Source: Branchipolynoe longqiensis | Lineage: Eukaryota > Annelida > Polychaeta > Phyllodocida > Polynoidae | Assembly (NCBI GenBank): GCA_030323885.1 | Contig: CM059198.1 | Span: 11,694,462 to 11,758,461 of the forward strand | Direction: 5' to 3' | DNA: 64,000 bases | Shown: in pieces, positions 42,431 through 51,799 of the stretch | How the letters are laid out: every line of letters begins with the position of its first letter | Position numbering within the stretch: the first letter of the stretch is position 1 | Translations under genes and position numbers: made by a program | Notes under the pieces: generated by a model | The model's input: only the letters and a program-made list of their open reading frames with translations | The model's database searches: none | Told to the model about the DNA's origin: nothing

Positions 42431-42854
42431 CACACTATTGACGTGAAATAAAATATTTTCACTGAAGTGAAAAGATATCTGAGCTTCTGCTGCAACTACA
42501 GTTTTTATAGTCACAAGAATGCATAAACCCCGCCTAGTTAATTATGCATCATTCTCCCTCCCCATGATATTAATATTCTTCTTCATTTTGATTGGACGTT
42601 TTTTTTGGTGGTTTTTTAACATTTTTTTGTATTGAGTGTCGGAACCTCCTTCTCTTATTTTTCATTGGATGGGAGGGTCATTTGAGTTGTCACAAGTTAA
42701 CTCTCCAAGCATATACCTCATTCCACTATCATCCCATACCTATTCCCTCCCACTCACCTCCCCTCCCATTCAGCTAACAGCTGAGGCGGAACGGAGTATA
42801 TTCTTCAAGCATATACTCTGTGACTCCTCCCTCCCGCCCCTCGCAGGAGAGGAC

Positions 42855-43041
42855 GCTGTGTGTGTATGTGTGTGTGTGTGGGGGGGGGGGGGGGTGAACA
42901 GGTTTACGGGACAGCTCGAGTGGTTTATGAGACTTTCACAGCCACCCCAAGCATCAACTACACCCAATTCTAACAGTCGATTTTCCACAAGTGAATTCCC
43001 TCCATCTTCCCTCAACCACTCCACACAAGGAAGATTTTTGA

Positions 43042-43102
<61 letters not shown>

Positions 43103-43215
43103 AGAGAATGAATATGGGTGACAATATGAATGTAATATGTGAGATATGTGAGTGTGTGTGTGTGTTCACTTCCCCTCCTACCCACACACACACACACACG
43201 CACACACCACCCTAC
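42855..43215. repeat. Dinucleotide and G-run microsatellites
   Basis: (TG)n then a G-run at 42857-42892, (TA)n-(TG)n at 43043-43102, and (TG)n and (CA)n blocks at 43150-43205. Cys/Val and Tyr/Ile frames in this region are artefacts. Confidence 0.85.
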
Positions 43216-43335
43216 CACCTGTTTACTGCACATCACACCCACCCACCAAGATTCACAAAAATAAATAAAATTAACTATACGCCTTCATTTCTATATTTCA
43301 TTATATTATGCATTATATTCATTTCGCATTTATCT

Positions 43336-43560
43336 GAACAGTGACGTCATCATTCCAGTCAAAAAGGTCAAATGAGTTCAACCTGAACAGTGACGTCATC
43401 ATTCGAGTCAAAAAGGATGCAATCATGCAATGGGTCATCTCAGGTCACTGATGCCCATTGTCCCGCGGTGCAAACATGCAATGGGTCATCTAAGGTCATT
43501 GTACCGCGTCGGTCCTCTGACGCGGGACGATTACGTAATATGGACCCATATCGGTCCTCT
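43336..43560. repeat. Short direct repeats containing full CRE palindromes
   Basis: GAACAGTGACGTCATCATTC occurs twice (about 43337 and 43385), each with the consensus CRE TGACGTCA (43342-43349, 43391-43398) and followed by AGTCAAAAAGG. ATGCAATGGGTCATCT(C/A)AGGTCA occurs twice (about 43423, 43471), and TCGGTCCTCT twice (about 43509, 43551). Confidence 0.6.
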
Positions 43561-43569
43561 CTATACTAC

Positions 43570-43804
43570 TAATGGTTCTCAGTTAAAGGGCAAGAAGCGT
43601 GTAACCCAACCACTAAGGGACACCAGAGCAAGCAAGGCACCACTACTAAGGCAGACCAGAAGCCGAATCAAAGCCCATGAAAGGAGCATGCTAGAAATGG
43701 CCGCGAAGGCATGGAATGCCCAAACGGTGAAAGAAAGACAAATCCCTGACCTAAAAACATACAAAAAATATCTGTGCAAAATAAAAACTGGAAACCCCAA
43801 CTGA
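43570..43804 (+). pseudogene. Possible 3' end of a LINE reverse transcriptase
   Basis: The frame ends RSMLEMAAKAWNAQTVKERQ, IPDLKTYKKYLCK, TGA. A 'AA..WN.LP.ELR..P.L..FKK.L' ending is usual for non-LTR retrotransposon ORF2 proteins of the CR1/RTE/I type. The upstream palm motifs are absent. It could also be chance similarity of a short segment. Confidence 0.4.
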
Positions 43805-44009
43805 ACTGCACCACAAGGGGGCAGGTGATATGTCACGGCCCCCAACTGGACAGCCCAGGGCTGGACAACCAGAAATATAAAAGCCAGATAACATATCTAA
43901 CAACAATATAAGTCAAATCAAATTCAAACAAACATACCAACAGACTATCTATCTGCTACTGAAATGCAGACAATCAAATAACTTATCAGCAGCTACTGCT
44001 TGGTAAGAC

Positions 44010-45126
44010 AACACCAAAACTACAGCTGGCCAGCATTGAAAACAAGCCTGGGCTTACATGCTATGGACAGTATAAATACAGCCTCAATAAAAAAAAAATT
44101 CATCCATGCCATGACTTGTTGTGACACAACTTCTCTGATTTTCGGTATTGGCAAAAACACTGCTTTCCAGAAACTTGTAAAAGGTGACCCTGTCCTTCAG
44201 TCTTGTGCCAACGCATTCACCATCCCAAAGCAGACAACACAGGTGATCGATGAGCTTGGGTGTCAAGTAATGGCTGTCCTCTTTGGTGGCAAGTGCACAC
44301 ATTCCATTGCGACAATTCGCATCTGACAGTAGCATATTGAGCATATTGAAGATAGTACAGGCTAAAAATGTCATGCAATTATCTTGTACGGGTGCTTTTC
44401 ATACCATTTTAAGCCTGCTCAAAGTTGGACATTTCCTTTTATTGGATTTTATCACTTGTCAAATTGAGCTCTGGACCATTTTAAACATATTTTTTAAAGA
44501 TTTTCCAAAGCATATGTAATACTGAAAAAAAATAGCAGTGACAAGACTCATAAATAGGTTAGGGATAAATCAGAATAATTTAATAGGGGTGCCAATTTTT
44601 TCCACAAGCAAGTGGTCCAAAGCAAAATTAGGAAATTGGTGAAATTAAGGAAATTGTTATTTTGCGCATCTTTCAAGATGTATATCTTGAAATGTAACCA
44701 CATCATACCCTTGGATCTTTTTATTCTGATTGTATAGGCCATGGATTTGAAGGAAAAAACACACAAAGTCTGATAGGGTGGTTACTTTAAATTTTTGGGG
44801 CCATAACAAATGCTATCTTTTTAGTTTTGGGTGGGACCAATTAAGTAACAACCTAAAAGTCCATATCCTCTTTAATATTACAGCGATTTTCACAAATGAA
44901 GTGTCATTTTATTTCAAATTCAATATACTAACAGGTGAAATCCATTAAATCACACTCAAAACCATTTTTGAAAATCACTTTGGATACCTACTGTAAGGCA
45001 CTCCACTGCTCTTGTAGACGAAATGGACTACCATGCACTACTGCCATTGGACCATGACAACTTGAAGAATGTGACAATCCACATAATAACTTTCTTCCAG
45101 ATGACTCAGAGGATGACAATGAATAG
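44010..45126 (+). pseudogene. Third FEN/PIN-like family member, 3' fragment
   Basis: 44095-44290 encodes FIHAMTCCDTTSLIFGIGKN, the helix-hairpin segment (TGCDTTS...GxGK), followed by QVIDELGCQVMAVLFGGKC. Farther on, 45007-45126 encodes CSCRRNGLPCTT, AIGP, a TGA, QLEECDNPHNNF and DDSEDDNE-stop, the Cys-rich tail of the same family. The two pieces are about 680 bases apart with no clear frame between. The TGA occurs where a Cys is expected (GP-C-Q), and the Gly of TGCD is Cys here. Opposite orientation to the other two copies. Confidence 0.55.
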
Positions 45127-45129
45127 CTA

Positions 45130-45830
45130 CTAACTGTATAAGACAATAAATGCCTAAGGGGCTGGTAAACCTGGCATATTGGATTACCTTATTACTTTGC
45201 AGTTATTTGAAGTAATTTCGATGATTTCCTAGGTGCTTTACCCCTAGGTATACACACTGAAAATATCAGTCTATGTTGAGTACTATTCTACAAAGCCAAA
45301 TTAGTGGATTGGGATTTCACATTGTGGCGCCATCTTAGATTTGTCAATAAATAATTAACTGAATAGTAATTGAGATACAACCATTTTAAGCTCCCAGCAG
45401 CCATCTTGTACGCCATCTTGAAAGTGACCCGTTTCACTGAAGTCAGACTGCACTAGAGTTTTAGTATCATTATTTAGCATGCCCCGTGGTACCACAATCC
45501 ATTGAAAAACCTTTTGTATACTTTTTTGCGGGGTTCAACCATATAATTCACTCAACAAGAAAAGGCGAATATGGATTTAAATATAACAACTATGTTTATT
45601 TAAAGAAAAATAAGTCCGTAACTTCCAGGAAGTTGTGCGATCATGTTTAACTGAGCTGATACGGTGACAGGGCCAAACTTAACTAGTACATATAATTAAC
45701 AGAAGCCAGAAGAGGCCAGTCAGTAACATGATACAAAAGCTATGTTCTGAAATATGACTCAGAAACGAACTTGGATAATATGTAACAGTAAGCGTATATA
45801 GTTTAACAAGATAATGACTTACAGTAACGA
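45130..45830. other. Non-coding, possible 3' end of the second Ngaro element
   Basis: No gene. The terminal repeats (B1-A2-B2) of the Ngaro element on the minus strand would be expected here or just beyond; I could not identify a repeated block by eye. Confidence 0.35.
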
Positions 45831-46766
45831 CCAGCGCTCAACCCAACAATTGTCTGAGCGCTGCGAGGGCGGCACTGATATGTATGTTTTGTAGGTAGAC
45901 ATTTATGGCAGAACTTCTCCAGGTACCTGCAGACATTAGATCCTCCAACGTCAAACCGATACCCCGACAAGCCTGAGCAGCACCTATGCAGGGTGAAGCC
46001 CTTGTTGATGCCGAACACTTGGAAAGAAGCTAGTCGCAGTGCCCTAGACAGGGTTGAATTAGTAAGTGGAAGCCCTGTCGGCAATAGAAATGCGGGAGAG
46101 TCTTCATGCGGAGTCATTGTTTTAATATAGTTAAGCTAGGCGTGCAGGGGGCAGCAAAGCGAGCCTGGGAGTGCAGGCAGTTTGAAGATAATGGGGGCAG
46201 CAGAGGCAAATCTAGTCTTTGTAGACCTAATTGTTACCATAAGTAAGTCAAGTCTAGGTTTTACATCTTAAAATTTAATAATATGCGGATTATCTCAGAG
46301 ATAAACTGAGTTAGGTACCAAATTACTTTGCCGTATCAGAGTGAAATAACCTATTAGTAATGCCGCTATCAGAACTATGGGTGCTGGTGTCAGACTATAA
46401 AGGAAAATAATCAGCTAGTGATTGGAGGTGCACGTATCGTTACATGTGTAAAGTTTTTAAGCAAACCTCTCTTCATCGTTTTGATTTCTTGTGCTTCGAA
46501 CGCAGAGGCATCACCCGGACCGGACACTACCCATACCATGACCGATCTAAAATAATTCGCTATTGCCCCGGGTGACTTCAATCTGTCGCTAAGAAATAAT
46601 AGAAAAGACAACAAATCATATACAGATGGAGTATGCACGGTTACACCGTGTTGTTGACAGAATCTAAGGAATAGGGACATATGCACCGTCTTGTTCTTCC
46701 ATATTCTAGGCACCAGCACGCTCGTATAGCTGTTGATGAGCCGCTGATGGTGCTTTACCGAGTACC
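45830..46766 (-). pseudogene. Ngaro-2 tyrosine recombinase
   Basis: The N-terminal helical domain is intact: YSVKHHQRLINSYTSVLVPR, HMSLFLRFCQQHGVTVHTPS, LLSFLLFLSDRLKSPGAI. The catalytic Arg I box is visible in a later phase as GYFTLIRQSNLVP (about 46340). TLSRALRLASFQVFGINKGF, then TLHR (H-x-x-R region, about 45990), is followed by a one-base frameshift to GAAQACRGIGLTLEDLMSAG, TWRSSAINVYL with the GTW and nucleophile Tyr. Recombinase motifs are thus all present but spread over several frames. Confidence 0.65.
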
Positions 46767-46901
46767 CTGAAAGAGCCAAACACGTTTACTATCTTCCAGG
46801 GAATGTTACAGACAATCAAAACACTAATATACTCAAATCAACATATATGCTCAGTTGCGTCAAGTTCATATTCTTACAGAGGGCGTTTGCATTCACTTAA
46901 C
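46767..46901 (-). other. Candidate spliceosomal intron between RNase H and YR
   Basis: Donor GTTAAGTG begins at 46901 and acceptor TTGGCTCTTTCAG ends at 46767. Joining them keeps phase (GAG GTT T|GG TAC) and places EVWYSVKHHQRL at the domain join. The 135-base interior is AT-rich and holds stops. No RNA evidence. Confidence 0.45.
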
Positions 46902-46905
46902 AAAC

Positions 46906-48973
46906 CTCAGAGTGCGGGGCCCCCCTAAGCGCATCCGCCAAAATCAATGACTTGCCCGGCTTGTGACAGATTTCCAACTCAAAATTCAGGTTAGCTGCTA
47001 TGAGCCACAATTGCCTCGCATATGCACAGAGTACCTTATCTCTTCCCCTTCCTGATTCTAGCACCTGCTGCGACGCCAAGTTATCTGTATTAATCTTTAT
47101 TAAATATTCATGTGGAATCACTGGCAGAAGAAATCTAAGGGCATGCACTAAGTTAAACGCTTCAAGTTGAGTTATCACTAAGGTCGATGACTGCAGTTCC
47201 TGTGAATATTCAGCAATGTAAAAATTATCTGCTAAGAAAGCTCCCCCCATTTTAAGCGTCGAATCACATTCTATCACCCAAGTGTCTCTAGGCTTCATCG
47301 GCAGGAGCTGTATTCCATTATACGATTCTGCAAATTTCTGGAACCATTCAAGGTCCAGCAATAAATCAGGATTAAACTTATGTTGACCCACATAGGGCGA
47401 GCCTCTCAGTGCCTCCAACACCCTGTTCGAGAACCTAGTAGCTGGTTTGATGCACTTCGATAAATGTTGCAATTTACCAGCTAGACTTTGAATCTGCTTC
47501 CTTGAAGCCGTAGACTTTGTTTTCCAAGCTAGACATTCATCAAGTACCTCCCTAATTTTCTCTTTCGGTAACGTAACAGACATATGGATAGTGTTAATGA
47601 CAAAACCTAACCACGTAATCTGATTATCAGGTGCTGAGCACTTGGTGAGTGCCAGTGCCAAGCCAAGTTGAGTTGTTAATTCGTTAAACCTTACTTCAGT
47701 TTTTTATATCCCAATAAAATCGTCCAAATAACAAAGCGAAAAGAAACCTTCCTGCCTGAGTAGCCATACTATAGCACAAGTGGTCCGTGCACAAGCAAGC
47801 GCAGAAGTCCTGCAGCCAAACGGGGGAGCAATATCAATATAAATTTTCCCATTCAGTGAAATACCCAGCAACGGTGTGGAAAGCGGACAAACCTAAGTTG
47901 CCGATAAGCCCTAGCCAAGTCCGCCCCCCCACACCCAAGCATTAGAGCCTAAAATCGTCAGCCTGTCTGTCAGAGTAGTAACTGAGACAAAGAGAAATTG
48001 AAAGGAGCTCCCAAATAAAATCCTTTTACTATACCCGCATTCACACTCCTCCCTAGCGGAAACTCAAATCTATAATAATTTGTTTGTCCGAATTTTTCTT
48101 TGGCCTCATCATTATTGGACTGATCTGAGTCCAAGGCAGGAACGGTGCCATATCAAACGGGCCAAGAAGTGCACCATGGCTGAGCTCTGTATTAATAAAT
48201 TTGTGAATATGTGAATATGGTAGTCCGCTTCATCTGCCGCCGAGTGGTTTTTGTAGGGGTCGGGACCTTCTCGGATGTATAGTCCAGTGGCCAACCAAAC
48301 TCCAAATGATCTACCAACAATGTGTCAGGATAGTCCAGAAGCAACGCCCACCATTTTGGAGTAATCAGCCCTGACGGAACTGCGATACGGGCACTCAGAT
48401 AATTATGGAGTCCCATTGCCCTAACCTTGTCAAATATATCCCTATATATACCTAGATCCAACCAAGCCGTATCCGAAGAAACCAGCCAGAAATTCAGAAG
48501 GGAGTGTCGAAACATGAGCGGTGTCAGCAGTGGCTTAAATGATCTATTTGTTGCATTATTATACAGTAAGAGTGCTACTTCAATCGGCGTATCAAACCAA
48601 TCAAACAAGATATTCGGGACTGAATTAACACTGCCCACACCCGACTCAAATGCATCAGAATGACTACTTATCTCAGTATGTGGAGTATTACGTGGTTCAG
48701 TGTGTTCGTCGGGTGTCAAGGAGATTACACTTAAGCTGTTATGCGATAATCCAATGTCTCCCCCGCTAGCAACCTTAACATCCTCATTAGACAGGCGGAA
48801 ATCCCTTGCATTACATGTAACTGGGTCACCACTGCGCAGCAACATCGAGCCAGGGAGTAGGTCACTGAATCCAACTGGGGAAGGGACCACGTGGTCAGGA
48901 GGGTCACGTGACACCACACCCACTCCAGCCACATGGCTGGGTCGGTCACGTACACACAACAAATCATCAACAA
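46906..48973 (-). pseudogene. Ngaro-2 RT-RNase H
   Basis: Pre-RT: FDKVRAMGLHNYLSARIAVP, SGLITPKWWALLLDYPDTLL, EFGWPLDYT. RT motif A as ADLARAYRQL (about 47897-47925), motif B as PPFGCRTSALACARTT, catalytic LCYLDDFIGI (YLDD at 47718-47729), followed by an in-frame TAA at 47703-47705. The thumb WLGFVINTIHMSVTLPKEKI continues from 47661. RNase H: VIECDSTLKMGG, TQLEAFNLVHAL, KINTDNLASQQV and HKPGKSLILADALRG. The segment between motif blocks is split over phases near 47.75-48.2 kb. This copy shows what the first Ngaro element lacks. Confidence 0.75.
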
Positions 48974-49149
48974 CGTTACTTACGCCCGTAGCAGGTACTA
49001 CAGGGACAATTGGCAGAAATGACAGCAGCTGGGGACACAGTATTTACATTACTTACAATGGGGAAGCCAAAGAAGAGTCCTCAACATTGTCCGACAAGCT
49101 AATCACATCATCAAAGCTAGAGCTATGCATGTTAACAGTCAACCGTGAA

Positions 49150-50324
49150 CAATCAACAGAACTTACAGTGGTATTTGCTGCGGCAGTATCTGCAGAAGCT
49201 TTCTTGTCTAGAAACTTCCGCTTCTTTAAGCAATCTTGCTCCCTATGAGAGAGAATACGCTTAAATGTGTAAGCGCACCACGCGCAGATGTGTGGTGATA
49301 TATCTGGTTCCTCGCTGTGAGAAGTAGCATTCCCGCAGTCCTTCCCCCAGTTCCACAGGTAACAAGGTTTGCCGTCATTATCTCGGTTGAACTCCTATCG
49401 CGGGTTAATGGGATTGGGGTTTGCGGTCGAGGAGGCAGCTGCTGCTGCTGGTGCTTCAGACTGTGTGCGCGGCTGCGAGTACTGCTGTGCATGTGGTGCG
49501 CCACAGAGCTAGCTTGTAACGCCATAACCGACTCAGTGCAGACATCCCGTTGGATATCCTTAACAGCCGCTAAATTGCTCCACCCTTCCCTTAAACGGCC
49601 GTCCGCCACCATTTGAAAGACCTTCTCCGACCAGCGTCGGCAAGTGGGCCAGTTGCAGGTTATGGCCATGAGAGCCAAATCCTCCTCATGTTGAAGCAAG
49701 GCCGGAAACCAGGCCTGTGGGAAGTTAGGCTGCGCCACTAGCAGCCTCAGAGCAAAGAAGTATTCAGCCCACGTGCCTTCCCCCAGTGCAATTTTTCTAC
49801 ACGCATCCCCACGGGTAACAAAATTATGGGGGAATAGGGCCGTACCTTTCGGTTTCTGCAATGCTTGGGTCGACTCCAGCAGAAAGTCTGTAGTCACTGG
49901 TGGCTGAGGGTGCAAGAGCTGGTATTGCGGCGTCGGGTGCGGTGCCTGGCGAAGCGGTGTGGCCACGTGACGTGGCCCAGCAGCAGGTGTCCCATGACGC
50001 GGCGTGCAGACTGGAGCAGGAGGTGGCAGCGGATAGAAAGTAGCAGCAATTTTTTCCAAAGCATTTAGCCTTGAAAACACACTGGAGATCCTCCCATTTT
50101 CCTACCTGAGTTGCATTATAGTCCCTTGTTGCTGGGCCAGCTCCCTCATTGCCGGCATCTGTGTCTGAGGTACCAGCTCATCCTGTTGAGCCTCGTGGTC
50201 AGTGTCGGAGTCCTCCGACGGTGGTGGCAGTTGTTGACATGAGGAACTTGCTTTCCTCTTAGGTTGTCGAAACAGTTGTAGGCTTAAGTGGTGGGCGCCC
50301 ACGTCTCTTCTTAAGCGGCGGCAT
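49150..50324 (-). pseudogene. Ngaro-2 Gag-like protein with zinc-finger pattern
   Basis: ATG at 50324 gives the basic start MPPLKKRRGRPPLKPTT, then a frameshift near 50265 into an acidic/Gln region (SEDSDTDHEAQQDEL). 50080-49400 holds MFSRLNALEKIAATF (short amphipathic helix), KGTALFPHNFVTRGDACRK and WPTCRRWSEKVFQMVADGRL, aligned with the first Ngaro Gag. In another phase PCYLWNWGKDCG is followed by a C-x2-C-x9-H-x4-C cluster (CAWCAYTFKRILSH...C) complementary to 49230-49286, then a Lys-rich tail. Confidence 0.7.
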
Positions 50325-50654
50325 TGTGCAGAACCTCAGGCTGCAGACCACGTGAACTTTAGAAGCAGTGCGGCAGGTCAATAGTAGACAGCGAACCTGC
50401 TGCTGCGACGGCCGGGTGAGAAGTGACTACTGGGCGTGTCATGAGACAGCAAGAAGACTACTCGACCTAGTTGCCTCGTTGAGCAAATTACCCATGTTAG
50501 CCTCACCAACATGACCAATGACCCTACTGGTACTATATGGCGTCAAGTGATTTGACGTGCTGGCCAAAATTAATTTTCCCTTTATATATCGCCAAAAGTT
50601 AGCAATATAAAATAAAAGTCACTTCAACGTAAAATAAGGTAGAGTTTGTTGTTT

Positions 50655-50965
50655 TATGTCCTAGCAATATCTAACGTCTTATCAGGACGGGCATTGACTT
50701 GTAACAGTGCACACTCATGGCGACTTTAACAGTGCTTCCCCATTGGGAGACCAGGCCATTGGCACCATGATCTGATATTCAACACAGTCACATTAGCCTG
50801 ATACTGTGCTAACCAGTCCTTGTCTTATCCTATTAATGTCGAGCACCAGGCTGGATAGTGAAATGATATCAATTTTGTAAGTCATTGATTTAACTCAGCC
50901 AGGACCCAAACTTTCAACCTTCCGCATCCAAAATCTGCAGTCTACCGATTCAGTAGAGTAAAGTA
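50655..50965 (-). mobile_element. SINE family A, long copy, inverted partner
   Basis: Minus strand copy of the full ~310-bp unit: complement of GCCATGAGTGTGCACTGTTA, GTGACTGTGTTGAATATCAG and CAAATCAATGACTTACAAAA; B-box decayed. It faces the next copy. Confidence 0.75.
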
Positions 50966-51109
50966 AGGTAGATTATAACAAACAACCTAATAATACACTA
51001 ATCTCAGAAAATGACAGAAACGCAGAGCTATCAGACTATGCAACTTTAAAGGTGGTCAGTGCACCCCCACTAAGCTTTCATCGGATTAGGCAACCTTTTA
51101 ACGAATTAC

Positions 51110-51425
51110 CGGACGTGGTGGCCAAATCAGTAGATCGCAGGCTTCCTGTGCGGAAAATCGAGAGCTTGAAATCCTGGCTGAGTCAAACCAATGACTTACA
51201 AAATTGATGCTTGTTGCTACCTATCCTGGTGCTTGGTATTACTAGGATATGGCAAGGACTGGTTAGCTCAGTATCAGGATAATGTGACTGAGTGGGATAT
51301 CAGGTCATGGTTTTGGCAGCCTTGTCTCCCAGTGGGTCAGCACCATAAGGTCGCCATGAGTGCGCACTGTTACAAGTCAGTACACCTTCCTGATGTGAAT
51401 TTATATGTTGTGCAGATGTAAAACC
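51110..51425 (+). mobile_element. SINE family A, long copy
   Basis: GGTGGCCAAATCAGTAGATCG, GCTTGAAATCCTGGCTGAGT, CAAACCAATGACTTACAAAA, ATTACTAGGATATGGCAAGG, GTGACTGAGTGGGATATCAG and GCCATGAGTGCGCACTGTTA. With the preceding copy it forms a ~310-bp-arm inverted pair about 145 bases apart, just downstream of a VPS13B exon. Confidence 0.8.
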
Positions 51426-51488
51426 AAGATAAACAAACATCATTGGATTAGGTAACTTTTTTAACAAGCCAAGAACATAGATGCATAC

Positions 51489-51789
51489 TCAATGACTTTG
51501 AGCGTTGAGCTGGTGGCGCTTCCTGTCGGCTCGGTGATGGCGAGGTGGCGGGGCGCAGGGAAGCTCGAGAGCCCGGTGCCGTGCAGCAGCCCCAACCCCG
51601 TCTGCGACACCAGCTCAGCGGCGCCCCCTATTGGCTTGGTGATGGCGCCAACGAGCCCCTTGCCGACGCCCGAGACGAGCCCCGTGGCGGTGGCCGCCCC
51701 CCGGGACGCTGGGGAGGCGGGTAGCCGGCCCTCTGCTGGCCCGGCTGTCAGCATCTGTAACGGCTGGTCGGCGATACCCGCCACGGCAC
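51489..51789 (-). CDS. VPS13B: VPS13B exon (C-terminal region)
   Basis: Reads GAVAGIADQPLQ, LVSGVGKGLVGAITKPIGGA, AELVSQTGLGLLHGTGLSSF, strongly resembling human VPS13B (GKGIMGVFTKPIGGAAELVS, QTGYGILHGAGLS). Acceptor CTGTCCCTTCCAG before 51789; phase G|GT GCC matches the donor side of the upstream exon. The 3' limit is a probable donor GTATGC after ..TLKVI (51489). VPS13B is a bridge-like lipid-transfer protein of the Golgi region; this piece follows the conserved C-terminal helices. The remaining C-terminal exons are not seen and must lie beyond the repeat-filled sequence to the left or outside the window. Confidence 0.9.
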
Positions 51790-51799
51790 CTGGAAGGGA

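Larger units (their letters stand above)
45830..50324 (-). mobile_element. Second Ngaro-type YR retrotransposon, diverged
   Basis: Minus strand: Gag (50324-49150), pre-RT and RT (48970-47680), RNase H (47660-46906) and YR (46766-45830). Gag and RT share blocks with the 5.6-10.5 kb element but base composition is balanced, so these are separate families. The copy is inactive, with stops and frameshifts in every domain. Element ends are not located. Confidence 0.8.

Noticed and set aside
41429..44336. Shared 18-base word ATTCGCATCTGACAGTAG at 41.43 and 44.32 kb
   Set aside because: No similarity extends beyond it; without a repeat border or context I cannot exclude coincidence.
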